Source of the DNA: Chloroflexota bacterium
GTDB lineage: Bacteria; Chloroflexota; Dehalococcoidia; Lucifugimonadales; Australimonadaceae
Assembly: GCA_028874795.1 (NCBI GenBank)
Contig: JAPPHT010000010.1
Coordinates: 1-64,000 of the forward strand
Direction of reading: 5' to 3'
DNA length: 64,000 nucleotides
The notes beneath the pieces are model-generated. The model was not told the origin of the DNA. It made no database searches and saw only the letters and a list, made by a program, of their open reading frames with translations. The position numbers and the translations under genes are program-made. Below are positions 16,317 through 24,854 of the stretch, one piece after another. Positions within the stretch are counted from its first letter, which is position 1, and every line of letters starts with the position of its first letter.

Positions 16317-16529
16317 CCCGCCCGAGCACGGACGGCATCGCCTCTCCTGCGAACCCGGCATGCACTCGTAGCTGATGGATAACAGGCCATCACAAACGCT
16401 GTTTTGAGAAGAGCGCCACCGCGTTGGCGCACCAGGTTCCGATAACGCGGCGCGTCGTTTGACACCCCCCATGGCGGCGGGTATGTTCGCCGCGCGGAAC
16501 AAACATCGGTCCCGGAGGAGGGAGAGCGT

Positions 16530-17546
16530 ATGGCAGGCAAAGTGCAACTCAGCTTCATATCGGCAAGGAACGAGCGCATCGCCAAGCTGCTGGACGGCGA
16601 GGTAGAGGTGGAGGGCGTTGACCTCGTCTGGACCAACTCCGACCCCTCTGAGACCTTCTGGCGCCAGCTGAAGTTCGACGAGTTCGAGGTCTTCGAGATG
16701 TCGTTCTCCTCGCTGCTCATCGCCAAGGCGCGCGGCAGCGACATGGTCGCCATCCCCGTGTTCCCTTCGAGGCGCTTCATGCACGCGCTCCTCTCCGTCA
16801 ACGTCGACTCCGGCGTTGAGAAACCCAACGACCTCTACGGCAAGCGCATCGGCGTCGGCGAGTACCAGCAGACCGCGTCCCTCTGGACGAGGGGCGTCCT
16901 GCAGCACGACTTCGGCGTCGACCAGTTCAGCGTCGAGTGGTGGATGGAGCGCTCCGAGGAGCTGAGCCACGGCGGCGCGACCGGCTTCAAGCCCATGGAA
17001 GGCATCAAGTTCAACCGCATCCCGGAGGACAAGAGCCTTGCCACGATGCTCGTCCGCGGCGAGCTCGACGCAGCCTCCATCGGCCGCGCCTTCTCCAACG
17101 AGAAGAACGTCATCGACCGCTCGACGACCATCCGCCCCCGGCCCGAGGAGTTCGCCAAGGCGAAACCCCTCTTCCCCGACTTCATCGGCGAGGGCAAGCG
17201 CTTCTTCGACACGCACGGCTACATCCCCGCCAACCACTGTTACGCCATACGCGGCGACATCTACCGCAAGCACCCGTGGATCGCCTTCAACCTCTACGCC
17301 GCGTTCGTGAGGGCGAAGGAAGAGTGGTACGCCGAGCTGTCCAGTCACGTCCCGAGCGACCTCATCTTCGGCTCGCAGTACATGGCGCAGACCCGCTCCA
17401 TCTTCGGCTCGGACCCCTTCACCTACGGGCTGAAGGACAACCAGAAGATGATCGACACCATGATCGGCTTCTCCCACGAGCAGGGCTTCATCCCCCGCAA
17501 GCCGGACATGGAAGAGCTCTTCGCCCCACCCATGCTCGACCTGTAG
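16530..17546 (+). CDS. 4,5-dihydroxyphthalate decarboxylase-like, binding-protein-fold protein
   Basis: A 338-residue protein similar in layout to the Pht5-type 4,5-dihydroxyphthalate decarboxylase group, which has a periplasmic-binding-protein (NMT1/THI5) fold. Marks are GEVEVEGVDLVWTNSDPSETFWRQLKFDEFEVFEMSFSSLL, AIPVFPSRRFMHALLSVN and DLYGKRIGVGEYQQTASLWTRGVL. There is no signal peptide or lipobox, so it acts in the cytoplasm and is not a standard ABC binding protein. It starts at 16530 after GGAGGAGGG. It is likely a ring-acid decarboxylase or ligand-binding enzyme of the catabolic block. Confidence 0.8.
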   Translation: MAGKVQLSFISARNERIAKLLDGEVEVEGVDLVWTNSDPSETFWRQLKFDEFEVFEMSFSSLLIAKARGSDMVAIPVFPSRRFMHALLSVNVDSGVEKPNDLYGKRIGVGEYQQTASLWTRGVLQHDFGVDQFSVEWWMERSEELSHGGATGFKPMEGIKFNRIPEDKSLATMLVRGELDAASIGRAFSNEKNVIDRSTTIRPRPEEFAKAKPLFPDFIGEGKRFFDTHGYIPANHCYAIRGDIYRKHPWIAFNLYAAFVRAKEEWYAELSSHVPSDLIFGSQYMAQTRSIFGSDPFTYGLKDNQKMIDTMIGFSHEQGFIPRKPDMEELFAPPMLDL

Positions 17547-17573
17547 GTCGTCCCGTCACTCCTGTCTTTCCCC

Positions 17574-17806
17574 GTCATTCCCGCGAAGGCGGGAATCCAG
17601 AGTGACCGCCAGGTCACACAGGGAGGCTGGGAGAAGGGGTGCTCTGGTCCCCTCTCCTGGGGGAGAGGGCAGCGCGCTTCAGCGCGCGGGTGAGGGCCTT
17701 GTACGGGGCGGTGCTGTGGAGCGGTGCCTGACGTAGGGGCGTCCCTCGTGGGCGCCCTTGCCTGCTCCCCTCGCCCTCTGGGAGAGGGGCTGGGGGTGAG
17801 GGTTGC
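17574..17806 (+). repeat. Dispersed repeat cluster A5-B5-E2-B6
   Basis: It fills most of the 326-bp spacer before pncB; no gene is seen. A5: ATTCCCGC-gaag-GCGGGAAT, CCAGA, GTGACC-gcca-GGTCAC. B5 (about 17648-17698): CTCTCC/GGAGAG hairpin and GCGCGC-ttca-GCGCGC. E2 (17734-17760): GTAGGGGCGTCCCTCGTGGGC. B6 (17764-17806): a shorter CTCTGGGAGAG unit ending in GGTGAGGGT. All + orientation. Confidence 0.85.
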
Positions 17807-17872
17807 TCCCCCTCTGCGAGCCACTGCCGCCCGCCGGTTGACCGGACGCCCCTTGCTCCTTAGCATCGTTCC

Positions 17873-19252
17873 ATGGCGGAGCCTGGACCGAGCCGCGCGC
17901 TCTTCGCTGACCTGTACGAACTGACGATGGCGCAGGCGTACTGGCAGCACGGCCACAACGCCTCCGCCACCTTCGGCCTCGCTTTCCGCACCCTCCCGCC
18001 GGACCGCGGCTACGCCGTCTTCGCCGGACTGGAGGACGCTCTCGACCACCTGGAGGCGCTCCGCTTCACCGGCGCCGATGTCGACTACCTGCGCTCCCTA
18101 GGCCTGTTCGATCCTGCATTCCTGGACTGGCTGCCGTCGCTGCGCTTTACGGGTGACGTGCGGGCGATGAGCGAGGGCGACCTCGTCTTCGCGGAGGAGC
18201 CCGTGATCGAGGTCACCGCGCCCGTCATCGAGGCGCAACTCGTCGAGACGGCCGTGATGAACGCCATCGGCCTCCAGACGATGCTGGCAACGAAGGCCGC
18301 CCGCGTCATGCACGCGGCGCAGGGCAGGGTGGTCGTGGAGTTCGCTGCGCGCCGCACCCAGGGGGAGGAGGCGGCCGACCGGCTCGCCCGGGTCAGCTCC
18401 ATGGTGGGGTTCGCCGGAACGAGCAACGTCCTCGCCGCCGCCCGCTACGGCATCTCGCCCGTCGGCACGATGGCGCACTCCTTCATCTCGAGCTTTCCCA
18501 CCGAGGCCGAGGCCTTCGACGCCTACGCCGACTCCTTCCCGGACACGAGTACGCTGCTCGTCGACACCTACGACACGGTCGAAGGCGTCCGACGCGCCGC
18601 GGAGACGGGCAAGCGTCTTCGTGAGGCTGGACACGCGCTGCGCGCCGTCCGCCTGGACAGCGGCGACCTCCTCGCGCTCTCCATCGAGAGTCGCAAGATC
18701 CTCGACGACGCCGGCCTGGCAGACGTGCAGGTCTTCGCGAGCGGCGGCCTCGACGAGTTCGACATCGAGGCGCTCCTCGAAGCGGGCGCGCCCATCGGCG
18801 GCTTTGGCGTCGGCACCAGGCTCGGCGTCTCCGCGGACGCGCCGTGGATGGACTGGGCCTACAAGCTCGCCGAGTACGACGGCTCACCCGTGCTGAAGCT
18901 CAGCGAAGGCAAGGCATCGCTGGCGGGGCGCAAGCAGGTCTATCGCCAGACCGGCGCCGACGGCATGTACGCGGGCGACCTGCTCGCGCTCGAAGAGGAG
19001 CGACTGCCGGATGGGGACGGCGCTCCGCTCCTCGCGGACGTCATGCGCGGCGGACGGCGCACAGGCCCCTCGCCGACGCTGCAGGAACTGCGGGAACGCT
19101 TCGCCGCCGGTTTCGCGCGCCTGCCGGAAGCCTACAAGGCGCTGCGCTCGCCGGAGCTCTACCCGGTGCACCACAGCTGGGCACTGGACGAGACGCAGTG
19201 GGGCGCCATGCAGAATACCCTCGCTCGGCAACACGCCCCGGACACGCCGTAG
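17873..19252 (+). CDS. pncB: Nicotinate phosphoribosyltransferase
   Basis: A 459-residue NAPRTase, making nicotinate mononucleotide from nicotinate and PRPP in the NAD salvage pathway. The start ALFADLYELTMAQAYWQHG is diagnostic; VVEFAARRTQG, GTSNVLAAARYGI and GTMAHSFI contain the expected catalytic-site residues, and RLDSGDLLALS with FASGGLDEFDIEALL and GFGVGTRLGVS form the phosphate site. It is convergent with pncA, whose product supplies nicotinate. The ATG at 17873 is the likely start. Confidence 0.95.
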   Translation: MAEPGPSRALFADLYELTMAQAYWQHGHNASATFGLAFRTLPPDRGYAVFAGLEDALDHLEALRFTGADVDYLRSLGLFDPAFLDWLPSLRFTGDVRAMSEGDLVFAEEPVIEVTAPVIEAQLVETAVMNAIGLQTMLATKAARVMHAAQGRVVVEFAARRTQGEEAADRLARVSSMVGFAGTSNVLAAARYGISPVGTMAHSFISSFPTEAEAFDAYADSFPDTSTLLVDTYDTVEGVRRAAETGKRLREAGHALRAVRLDSGDLLALSIESRKILDDAGLADVQVFASGGLDEFDIEALLEAGAPIGGFGVGTRLGVSADAPWMDWAYKLAEYDGSPVLKLSEGKASLAGRKQVYRQTGADGMYAGDLLALEEERLPDGDGAPLLADVMRGGRRTGPSPTLQELRERFAAGFARLPEAYKALRSPELYPVHHSWALDETQWGAMQNTLARQHAPDTP

Positions 19253-19256
19253 CCCC

Positions 19257-19736
19257 GTCCGTTCCTGCGAAGGCAGGAACCCTGTACCCCACCTCTCCCT
19301 CGGGGAGAGAGCCTGCCCTGAGCTCGTCGAATGGGTCGACGCGCTTGCGCGGCGGGTGAGGGTTGTCCCTGTCGTTCCTGCGCAGGCAGGAACCTCGCTC
19401 GGGAAGGTGCATGGGCGGGGCGTTTGGTCCCCTCGCCCTTGAGGGGAGAGGTACGCGCTTTAGCGCGCGGTGAGGGTGAACCGGCTGGGGGGAGCGGGGC
19501 TTGTCATGTTGAGCGGAGGTGAAGGCGCAGCCTGAAGCGCAGTCGAAACATCTCTCAGGAGGCGCACTGCGTGCCGGTTCGTTTTCATACCCTTACACGG
19601 CCTGACAGGCCATGGCCCGTTCCTGCGGGGTCCCGCGCTTCAGCGCGCGACCTCGTGTATTCCACCTCTCCTGAGGGAGAGAGCCTGCCCTGAGCTCGTC
19701 GAATGGGTCGACGCGCTTGCGCGGCGGGTGAGGGTG
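19257..19736 (+). repeat. Dense dispersed repeat cluster A6-B7-A7-B8-C2-B9
   Basis: The 503-bp spacer between pncB and pncA is nearly all repeat and has no gene. A6 (19257-19282) and A7 (19371-19394) carry GTTCCTGC/GCAGGAAC, a doubly compensated form of the ATTCCCGC/GCGGGAAT stem. B7 (about 19293-19367) and B9 (19662-19736) share an identical stretch of about 50 bp that includes GAGCTCGTCGAATGGGTCGA. B8 is 19431-19477. C2 (about 19503-19559) is TGTCATGTTGAGCGGAG with GTCGAAACATCTCT. All are on the + strand. Confidence 0.85.
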
Positions 19737-19755
19737 CCCCAGTGGGATGCGCCCG

Positions 19756-20340
19756 CTACTCCTCGGCCAGCGCCTCTTCCGTTGTCGTGAGCACCGCGCC
19801 GTTCAACTCCATCAGGTGCAGTGCGCGGTCCCCGTCGCCCGGCTCGACGTTCACCGCCGCGACCGCGTCCGCCAGCACGTACGTCTCGTAGCCGTTGGCA
19901 AGCGCGTCCACCACCGTGTTCACCACGCAGTAGTCTGTGGCGAGCCCGCCCACGTACACCCGCGTGATGCCACCAGCCTTGAGTTGCGCGTCGAGGTCCG
20001 AGTCGACGAAGCCGGAGTAGGCGTCCTTCTCCGGACTCGCGCCCTTGCGGACCACACGGGTCCCTTCCGGCAGGCCGAGCTCCGCGTGGAACGCCGCTCC
20101 GTGCGAGTCCTGCACGCAGTGGTCCGGCCACTGTCCGCCCTGGGCGGCGAACGACAAGTGCCCTGCCGGGTGCCAGTCCTGCGTCGCGAACACCTTGCCG
20201 CCGCGCTCCGCGAACGTCCTGGCGGTGGCGCCCATCTTCCGCGCCACGTCGTCGCCGCCCTTCACGCCCAGCGAGCCGCCGGGGCAGAAGTCGTTCTGCA
20301 CGTCGACGACGATCAGCGCGTCCAGGTTCGTGATCCGCAT
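19756..20340 (-). CDS. pncA: Nicotinamidase
   Basis: A 194-residue isochorismatase-fold amidase converting nicotinamide to nicotinate. The catalytic Asp is at residue 13 in LIVVDVQNDFCPGG; metal ligands lie in TQDWHPAGHLSF (Asp55, His57, His61); KDAYSGF and the Cys of GLATDYCVVNTV complete the site. The start at 20340 is preferred because GAGGAGGG lies just upstream; the longer frame runs back into repeat A8. It faces pncB, and the two make the two-step nicotinamide salvage route. Confidence 0.95.
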   Translation of the reverse strand: MRITNLDALIVVDVQNDFCPGGSLGVKGGDDVARKMGATARTFAERGGKVFATQDWHPAGHLSFAAQGGQWPDHCVQDSHGAAFHAELGLPEGTRVVRKGASPEKDAYSGFVDSDLDAQLKAGGITRVYVGGLATDYCVVNTVVDALANGYETYVLADAVAAVNVEPGDGDRALHLMELNGAVLTTTEEALAEE

Positions 20341-20379
20341 GGCGTCCCTCCTCGCAAGCGACTCCCGCATGTAAGTCCC

Positions 20380-20426
20380 GTCATTCCCGCACCGGCGGGA
20401 ATCCAGAGTGCGCGGGCAGCGCACGG
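20380..20426 (+). repeat. Dispersed repeat A8
   Basis: Between the divergent pncA and dapF starts. Hairpin 1 is ATTCCCGC-accg-GCGGGAAT; hairpin 2 is GTGCGC-gggca-GCGCAC, a third compensated version of the second stem. + orientation. Confidence 0.85.
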
Positions 20427-20540
20427 GGGAGCGGGGCCTGTGCCGGGGCTGGTGTGGGTTCCCTGATGATACCCCGTTCACAACTGCCGAAGGGCGGGGC
20501 AGGGGGTGGCCTATGCTAAACTGACCTCTGAGGAACGGCG

Positions 20541-21443
20541 ATGCACTTCACGAAACTCCAGGGTGCGGGCAACGACTACATATACGTCGACGGCCTGAAC
20601 GAGCAGCGCGACTGGCCGGATATCGCCCGGCGCATAGCCGACCGGCATTTCGGCGTCGGCGCGGACGGCCTCATCGTCGTCGCGCCCTCCGAGCGCGCCC
20701 CCGTGCGGATGCGGATGTACAACCTGGACGGCTCCGAGGGCGAGATGTGCGGCAACGGCATCCGCTGCTTCGCCAAGTTCGTGCTGGAGCGCGGCATGGT
20801 GCCCGTCAACGGCAGCACGCTGGACGTGGAGACAGGTGCGGGCGTGCTGACCATCGCTCCCCACTGGCGCGATGACCGCGTCGTCGGCGCGCGCGTCGAC
20901 ATGGGCGAGCCCATCCTCCGCGCCGCCGACGTGCCCGTCGACGTCTCGAAGATGGGGCCCAGCGACTACGCCGCGCTCGATGCCGGCCTCGTCGAGTCCC
21001 TCGGACTGCGCCCGGAAGAGTTGGCGTTCGATGCGCCGGTGGAGGTGAACGGCGTTACGTTCACGCTGACGGCCGTCTCGATGGGCAACCCGCACGTGTC
21101 GGCCTTCATCGACGAGCCGGTCAACGACGTCGAACTCGACAGGATCGGCCCGCGCATGGAGCACCATGAGGCGTACCCGCGCCGGATCAACTTCCACCTG
21201 GTCAACTACGTGGGCCGGGACCACCTCGTCTCCAGGACCTGGGAGCGCGGCTCCGGGCTGACGCTCGCCTGTGGGACCGGCGCAAGCGCCATGGTGGTTG
21301 CCGCGCGCCTGCACGGGCTCGTGGACGACGTGGTGCGCGTCGACGTCCCCGGCGGGGAGCTGACCATCACGTGGCCGGGCCACGGCTCCGTCTTCATGGA
21401 CGGAGACGCCGTCGAGGTCTTCTCCGGCGACTTCCCGGACTGA
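20541..21443 (+). CDS. dapF: Diaminopimelate epimerase
   Basis: A 300-residue cofactor-free epimerase converting LL- to meso-diaminopimelate for lysine and peptidoglycan or related use. Both catalytic Cys are present: MCGNGIRCFAKF (Cys70) and LACGTGASA (Cys244). The N-terminus FTKLQGAGNDYIYVDG is diagnostic. It starts at 20541 after GAGGAACGG. It lies upstream of dapL, which makes its substrate, although a 621-bp repeat-rich spacer separates them. Confidence 0.95.
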   Translation: MHFTKLQGAGNDYIYVDGLNEQRDWPDIARRIADRHFGVGADGLIVVAPSERAPVRMRMYNLDGSEGEMCGNGIRCFAKFVLERGMVPVNGSTLDVETGAGVLTIAPHWRDDRVVGARVDMGEPILRAADVPVDVSKMGPSDYAALDAGLVESLGLRPEELAFDAPVEVNGVTFTLTAVSMGNPHVSAFIDEPVNDVELDRIGPRMEHHEAYPRRINFHLVNYVGRDHLVSRTWERGSGLTLACGTGASAMVVAARLHGLVDDVVRVDVPGGELTITWPGHGSVFMDGDAVEVFSGDFPD

Positions 21444-21495
21444 GCCTCCTCCGCCGTACGCCCTCATCTCCGTCGTTCCCATGAAGATAGCCCCC

Positions 21496-21540
21496 GTCAT
21501 TCCCGCACAGGCGGGAATCCAGAGTGACCGGGCAGGTCAC
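21496..21540 (+). repeat. Dispersed repeat A9
   Basis: Downstream of dapF. Hairpin 1 is ATTCCCGC-acag-GCGGGAAT; hairpin 2 is GTGACC-gggca-GGTCAC. + orientation; the last A copy before the repeat-free core. The rest of the spacer up to 22064 has no convincing gene. Confidence 0.85.
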
Positions 21541-21830
21541 GCGGTGGGGTTGGTGGGATGAGGAAGTCGTGTTGAGTGCGGCGCCCCACTACGGCAGCGA
21601 CCTCACTTTCCATACGCTCACGCGGCCGACAAGACCACAGACCATTCCTGCGCAGGCCCACGCTTCAGCGCGCAACCTCGCAGCTCTGTGAAGGGGGAGG
21701 GCGGTGTCGGTTCCTCTCCTCGCTCTGACATCCGCCCCTTCCGCCAACAGCCCGCGTCCGCGTAGGCTGTTCCCATGAGCACGGCGGCCGACGCAGGGCA
21801 ACTGCAAACCAACCGGCGGAATGAGCAGGA

Positions 21831-21944
21831 ATGGGTGGGTTTGAGCAGCTAATGACCGGTAATGAGCAGGAATGAGCAGTTGGAATGCTCACCCTGCGGG
21901 GCCGACCCAGAGGCAAAATCAGGGCTGGTGAGCAGAAATGAGCA
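21831..21944. repeat. TGAGCA motif cluster, copy 1
   Basis: Seven TGAGCA or TGCTCA hexamers occur within 114 bp (at 21832, 21842, 21863, 21873, 21886 reversed, 21929 and 21939), several in the form AATGAGCAG 10 bp apart. It lies upstream of dapL. The 14-mer TGAGCAGAAATGAG is shared exactly with the second cluster at 40460. The function is unknown. Confidence 0.7.
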
Positions 21945-22001
21945 GCATATCCCCCCGGAAGTTCTCTATCGCCTCTGTCTCTCACGCTCGCCGCACGCCT
22001 G

Positions 22002-22007
22002 TATAAT
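22002..22007 (+). promoter_or_regulatory. Candidate -10 box for dapL
   Basis: A perfect TATAAT about 58 bp before the dapL ATG. No good TTGACA lies at the matching distance, so this is a -10-only call. Confidence 0.4.
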
Positions 22008-22064
22008 CGCTCCGCGCGCCCCCTGCGGGCCCGCGATTCCTGACTGATCGGAGGTCCCTTCCGT

Positions 22065-23243
22065 ATGCAACTCGCCAACCGGCTCGACCAGCTCCCGCCG
22101 TATCTCTTCCTTGAGATCAGCCGGAAGATCGCCGAGAAGCGCGCCCAGGGCATGGACGTCATCAGCTTCGGCATCGGCGACCCCGATATACCGACGCCCG
22201 AGCACATCCTCACCGCCCTCAAGGCAACCTCCGACGACCCGCCGAACCACCGCTACCCCGAGTCCGACGGCTTGCCGGAGATGCGCGACGCCATCGCCCG
22301 CTGGTACACCCGCCGCTTCGACATCGAACTGGGCGACAAGGAGATCGTGCCGCTCATCGGGGCGAAGGAGGGCATCGGCCACATGGCGCTCTGCCTCATC
22401 GACCCCGGCGACGTCTCCCTCGTGCCGGACCCCGCGTATCCGGTCTACTCGGTCGGCACCATGTTTGCGGGCGGAATCTCCTACAAGATGCCGTTGCTGG
22501 AAGAGAACTCCTTCCACCCGGACCTCTCGCTGATCCCGGAGGACGTCGCGCGCAAGGCGAAGGTGCTCTGGTTCAACTATCCGAACAACCCCACCGGCGC
22601 ACTCGCAACGCCCGAGCTGTTCGAGGAGGTCGTAGCCTTCGCGAAGGAGTACGACGTCGCGGTCTGCCACGACGCGTGCTACTCGGAGGTGACGTTCGAC
22701 GGCTACGTCGCGCCGAGCTTCCTGCAGACGCCCGGCGCGATCGACGTGGGCATCGAGTTCCACTCGCTCTCGAAGACGTACAACATGACCGGCTGGCGCA
22801 TCGGCATGGCGGTGGGCAACCAGCAGCTCATCGACGCGCTCATCCGCGTGAAGTCCAACCTCGACTCCGGCATCCCGCAGGCCGTCCAGTACATGGGCAT
22901 CGAGGCGCTGGACAACACCACGCCCGAGTGGCTGGCCGCGAACAACGAGATCTACCGCAGGCGGCGCGACCGGGTCGTGGACGCGCTCACGGCTATCGGG
23001 CTGCAGGTGAACCGGCCCAAGTCCGGCTTCTATATCTGGGCGCGTTGCCCGGAGGGCTGGACCTCGGCGCAGCTGGCCACGGAGTTGTTGGACAAGCACG
23101 CCGTCGTTGTCACACCCGGACGGGGCTATGGCGAGGCGGGCGAGGGCTACATCCGCCTCTCGCTGACGACGCCGGACGAGCGCGTGGACGAGGGCCTGAA
23201 GCGGCTCGAGGGCTGGCGCCTGCCGGACGCGCCGGCGGGGTAG
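22065..23243 (+). CDS. dapL: LL-diaminopimelate aminotransferase
   Basis: A 392-residue fold-type I PLP aminotransferase. It matches DapL, which makes LL-DAP from tetrahydrodipicolinate in one step, bypassing dapC/D/E. Marks are the start LANRLDQLPPYLFLEISRKIAEKRAQG, DVISFGIGDPDIPTP, the WFNYPNNPTGA motif and the PLP lysine in HSLSKTYNMTGWRIG. The ATG at 22065 follows a GGAGGTCCC site. With dapF upstream it supports the DAP aminotransferase pathway. A generic aspartate-family aminotransferase is the alternative. Confidence 0.88.
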   Translation: MQLANRLDQLPPYLFLEISRKIAEKRAQGMDVISFGIGDPDIPTPEHILTALKATSDDPPNHRYPESDGLPEMRDAIARWYTRRFDIELGDKEIVPLIGAKEGIGHMALCLIDPGDVSLVPDPAYPVYSVGTMFAGGISYKMPLLEENSFHPDLSLIPEDVARKAKVLWFNYPNNPTGALATPELFEEVVAFAKEYDVAVCHDACYSEVTFDGYVAPSFLQTPGAIDVGIEFHSLSKTYNMTGWRIGMAVGNQQLIDALIRVKSNLDSGIPQAVQYMGIEALDNTTPEWLAANNEIYRRRRDRVVDALTAIGLQVNRPKSGFYIWARCPEGWTSAQLATELLDKHAVVVTPGRGYGEAGEGYIRLSLTTPDERVDEGLKRLEGWRLPDAPAG

Positions 23244-23335
23244 GGACACGGGCTCCTTCCGCGCACGTGGCGCCGGCAGATAGAATCTACTGAACCCAAG
23301 CGGAGCGCTCACCCATAGCACGGCGATCGACAACG

Positions 23336-24514
23336 GTGGAGACAGCCCACACGCCCGAGCAGGCGCTGCTCGTTGGCGTGGGCATCAAGGGGCGGCGCTC
23401 GCCCTGGACCGTCGCGGATTCGCTCGATGAGCTTGCGCAACTGGCCGACACCGCTGGCGCGGAGGTTGCGGGTACGGTGTCCCAGCAGCTGGAAGCGCCG
23501 TCCCACACGTACGTCGGGAAAGGCAAGTTGCAGGAGATCGCGGACGCGCGCCGCGCCATGGGCTTCGGCACATTGATCTGCGACGATGAGCTGACGCCCA
23601 CGCAGCAGCAGAACCTCGAGCGCGCGCTCGGCGAACGCGTGAAGGTCATCGATCGCACGGCGCTCATCCTGGACGTGTTCGCGCGGCACGCGAGGACGCG
23701 CGAGGGGCGCCTGCAGGTGGAGCTGGCGCAGGCCGAGTACCTCTTGCCGCGACTGGCGGGCCAGTGGAGCCACCTGGAGCGACTTGGCGGCGGCATCGGC
23801 ACGCGGGGCCCCGGCGAGACCCAGATCGAGACGGACCGGCGGCTCGTCGGCCAGCGCATCCAGCGGCTCAAGCAGGAGTTGGAGAAGGTGCGCCGCCACC
23901 GCGCCCAGTACCGCGCGCGCCGGCACCGGAACCGGTTGCCCGTCGTCGCGCTCGTCGGCTACACGAACGCGGGGAAGAGCAGCCTGCTGAACGCGCTCTC
24001 CGGCGCGGGCGTCCTGGCGCGCGGCCAGCTCTTCTCCACTTTGGACCCGGTAACGCGCAAGGTGCGCCTGCCGGACGGCAGCGACGCGTTGCTGACGGAC
24101 ACGGTGGGCTTCATCCAGAAGCTCCCCACGACGCTCGTCGCGGCCTTCCGCGCAACATTGGAAGAGGTGCAGGAAGCGTCGGTCCTGCTGCACGTCGTCG
24201 ACATCTCGCACCCGAACGCGGCGGAGCAGGTCGAGGTCGTCGAGGACATCCTGCGCGACCTGGATATGACCGACACGCCGCGAGTGCTCGCGCTGAACAA
24301 GGTGGACCTGCTGGACTCGAACGACAGCGCAGGTTTCGTACCGGGGGGAGGGAGCATCAAGGCGGTCCTGACGTCGGCGGTCACCGGAGCCGGTCTGCAC
24401 CAGTTGCTGCAGGCAGTGTCCGCACAGGTGAGTGATGATGTACCATCCCGCGCCGAACCGGCGTTCGCAGGCGCCAAATCCAGACGAGGAGCGGCTCGGA
24501 ACGGTCATGGCTGA
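23336..24514 (+). CDS. hflX: GTPase HflX
   Basis: A 392-residue ribosome-associated GTPase that rescues or splits stalled ribosomes. The N-terminal HflX domain ends in GGIGTRGPGETQIETDRR; the G domain has GYTNAGKSSL (G1, about residues 207-216), DTVGFIQKLP (G3) and NKVDLLD (G4). A coiled helix RRHRAQYRARRHRN precedes G1. The start is GTG at 23336. It overlaps the next gene by 8 bp. Confidence 0.94.
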   Translation: METAHTPEQALLVGVGIKGRRSPWTVADSLDELAQLADTAGAEVAGTVSQQLEAPSHTYVGKGKLQEIADARRAMGFGTLICDDELTPTQQQNLERALGERVKVIDRTALILDVFARHARTREGRLQVELAQAEYLLPRLAGQWSHLERLGGGIGTRGPGETQIETDRRLVGQRIQRLKQELEKVRRHRAQYRARRHRNRLPVVALVGYTNAGKSSLLNALSGAGVLARGQLFSTLDPVTRKVRLPDGSDALLTDTVGFIQKLPTTLVAAFRATLEEVQEASVLLHVVDISHPNAAEQVEVVEDILRDLDMTDTPRVLALNKVDLLDSNDSAGFVPGGGSIKAVLTSAVTGAGLHQLLQAVSAQVSDDVPSRAEPAFAGAKSRRGAARNGHG

Positions 24515-24854
24515 CGAGGAACTCTTTCAGTTGCCTGAGCATCCCTTCTACAGTTGCGAGGAGGACTGCTTCCTCGTCGCGGACGGCTCGCAGATGGGCA
24601 CGGCGGCAGCCGTCCTGGCGCTGGAGCCGCTGCTCAAGCTGATGGTCGGCGAAGGCAACATCTTCGAACGCCGTCCGGTGAAGGTCGCGGAGAAGGAAGG
24701 CGTGCACGTCAGCGTGGAGTGCGACGGCGGCGAGGTCGTGCACATCGACTTCGACGCGCTCACGGCGCGCAAGACGACGCCGGACGGCGAGTTCCTGTAT
24801 CGCGGCGGTCTCGAGGATGGCAACGACGGCATGGGATACTTCCGCGCGCGTTAG
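24507..24854 (+). CDS. Unknown acidic protein coupled to hflX
   Basis: A 115-residue soluble acidic protein; I do not recognise a family. The N-terminal half contains HPFYSCEEDCFLVADGSQMGTAAAVLALEPLLKLM, and the second half alternates short beta-like stretches. The start at 24507 lies inside the 3' end of hflX (8-bp overlap) with GAGGAGCGG upstream, which supports translation coupling. It has two close Cys (C-x3-C) but no clear metal site. Confidence 0.6.
   Translation: MADEELFQLPEHPFYSCEEDCFLVADGSQMGTAAAVLALEPLLKLMVGEGNIFERRPVKVAEKEGVHVSVECDGGEVVHIDFDALTARKTTPDGEFLYRGGLEDGNDGMGYFRAR

Noticed and set aside
11126..19736. Ordinary rho-independent terminators as the full explanation of repeats A and B
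   Set aside because: Copies lack T-runs, some lie upstream of genes or inside a coding sequence, and they keep a constant strand regardless of gene direction.
11126..21540. CRISPR array
   Set aside because: The repeats are spread over many kilobases with irregular spacing and two-hairpin structure; there is no regular repeat-spacer pattern and no cas gene.
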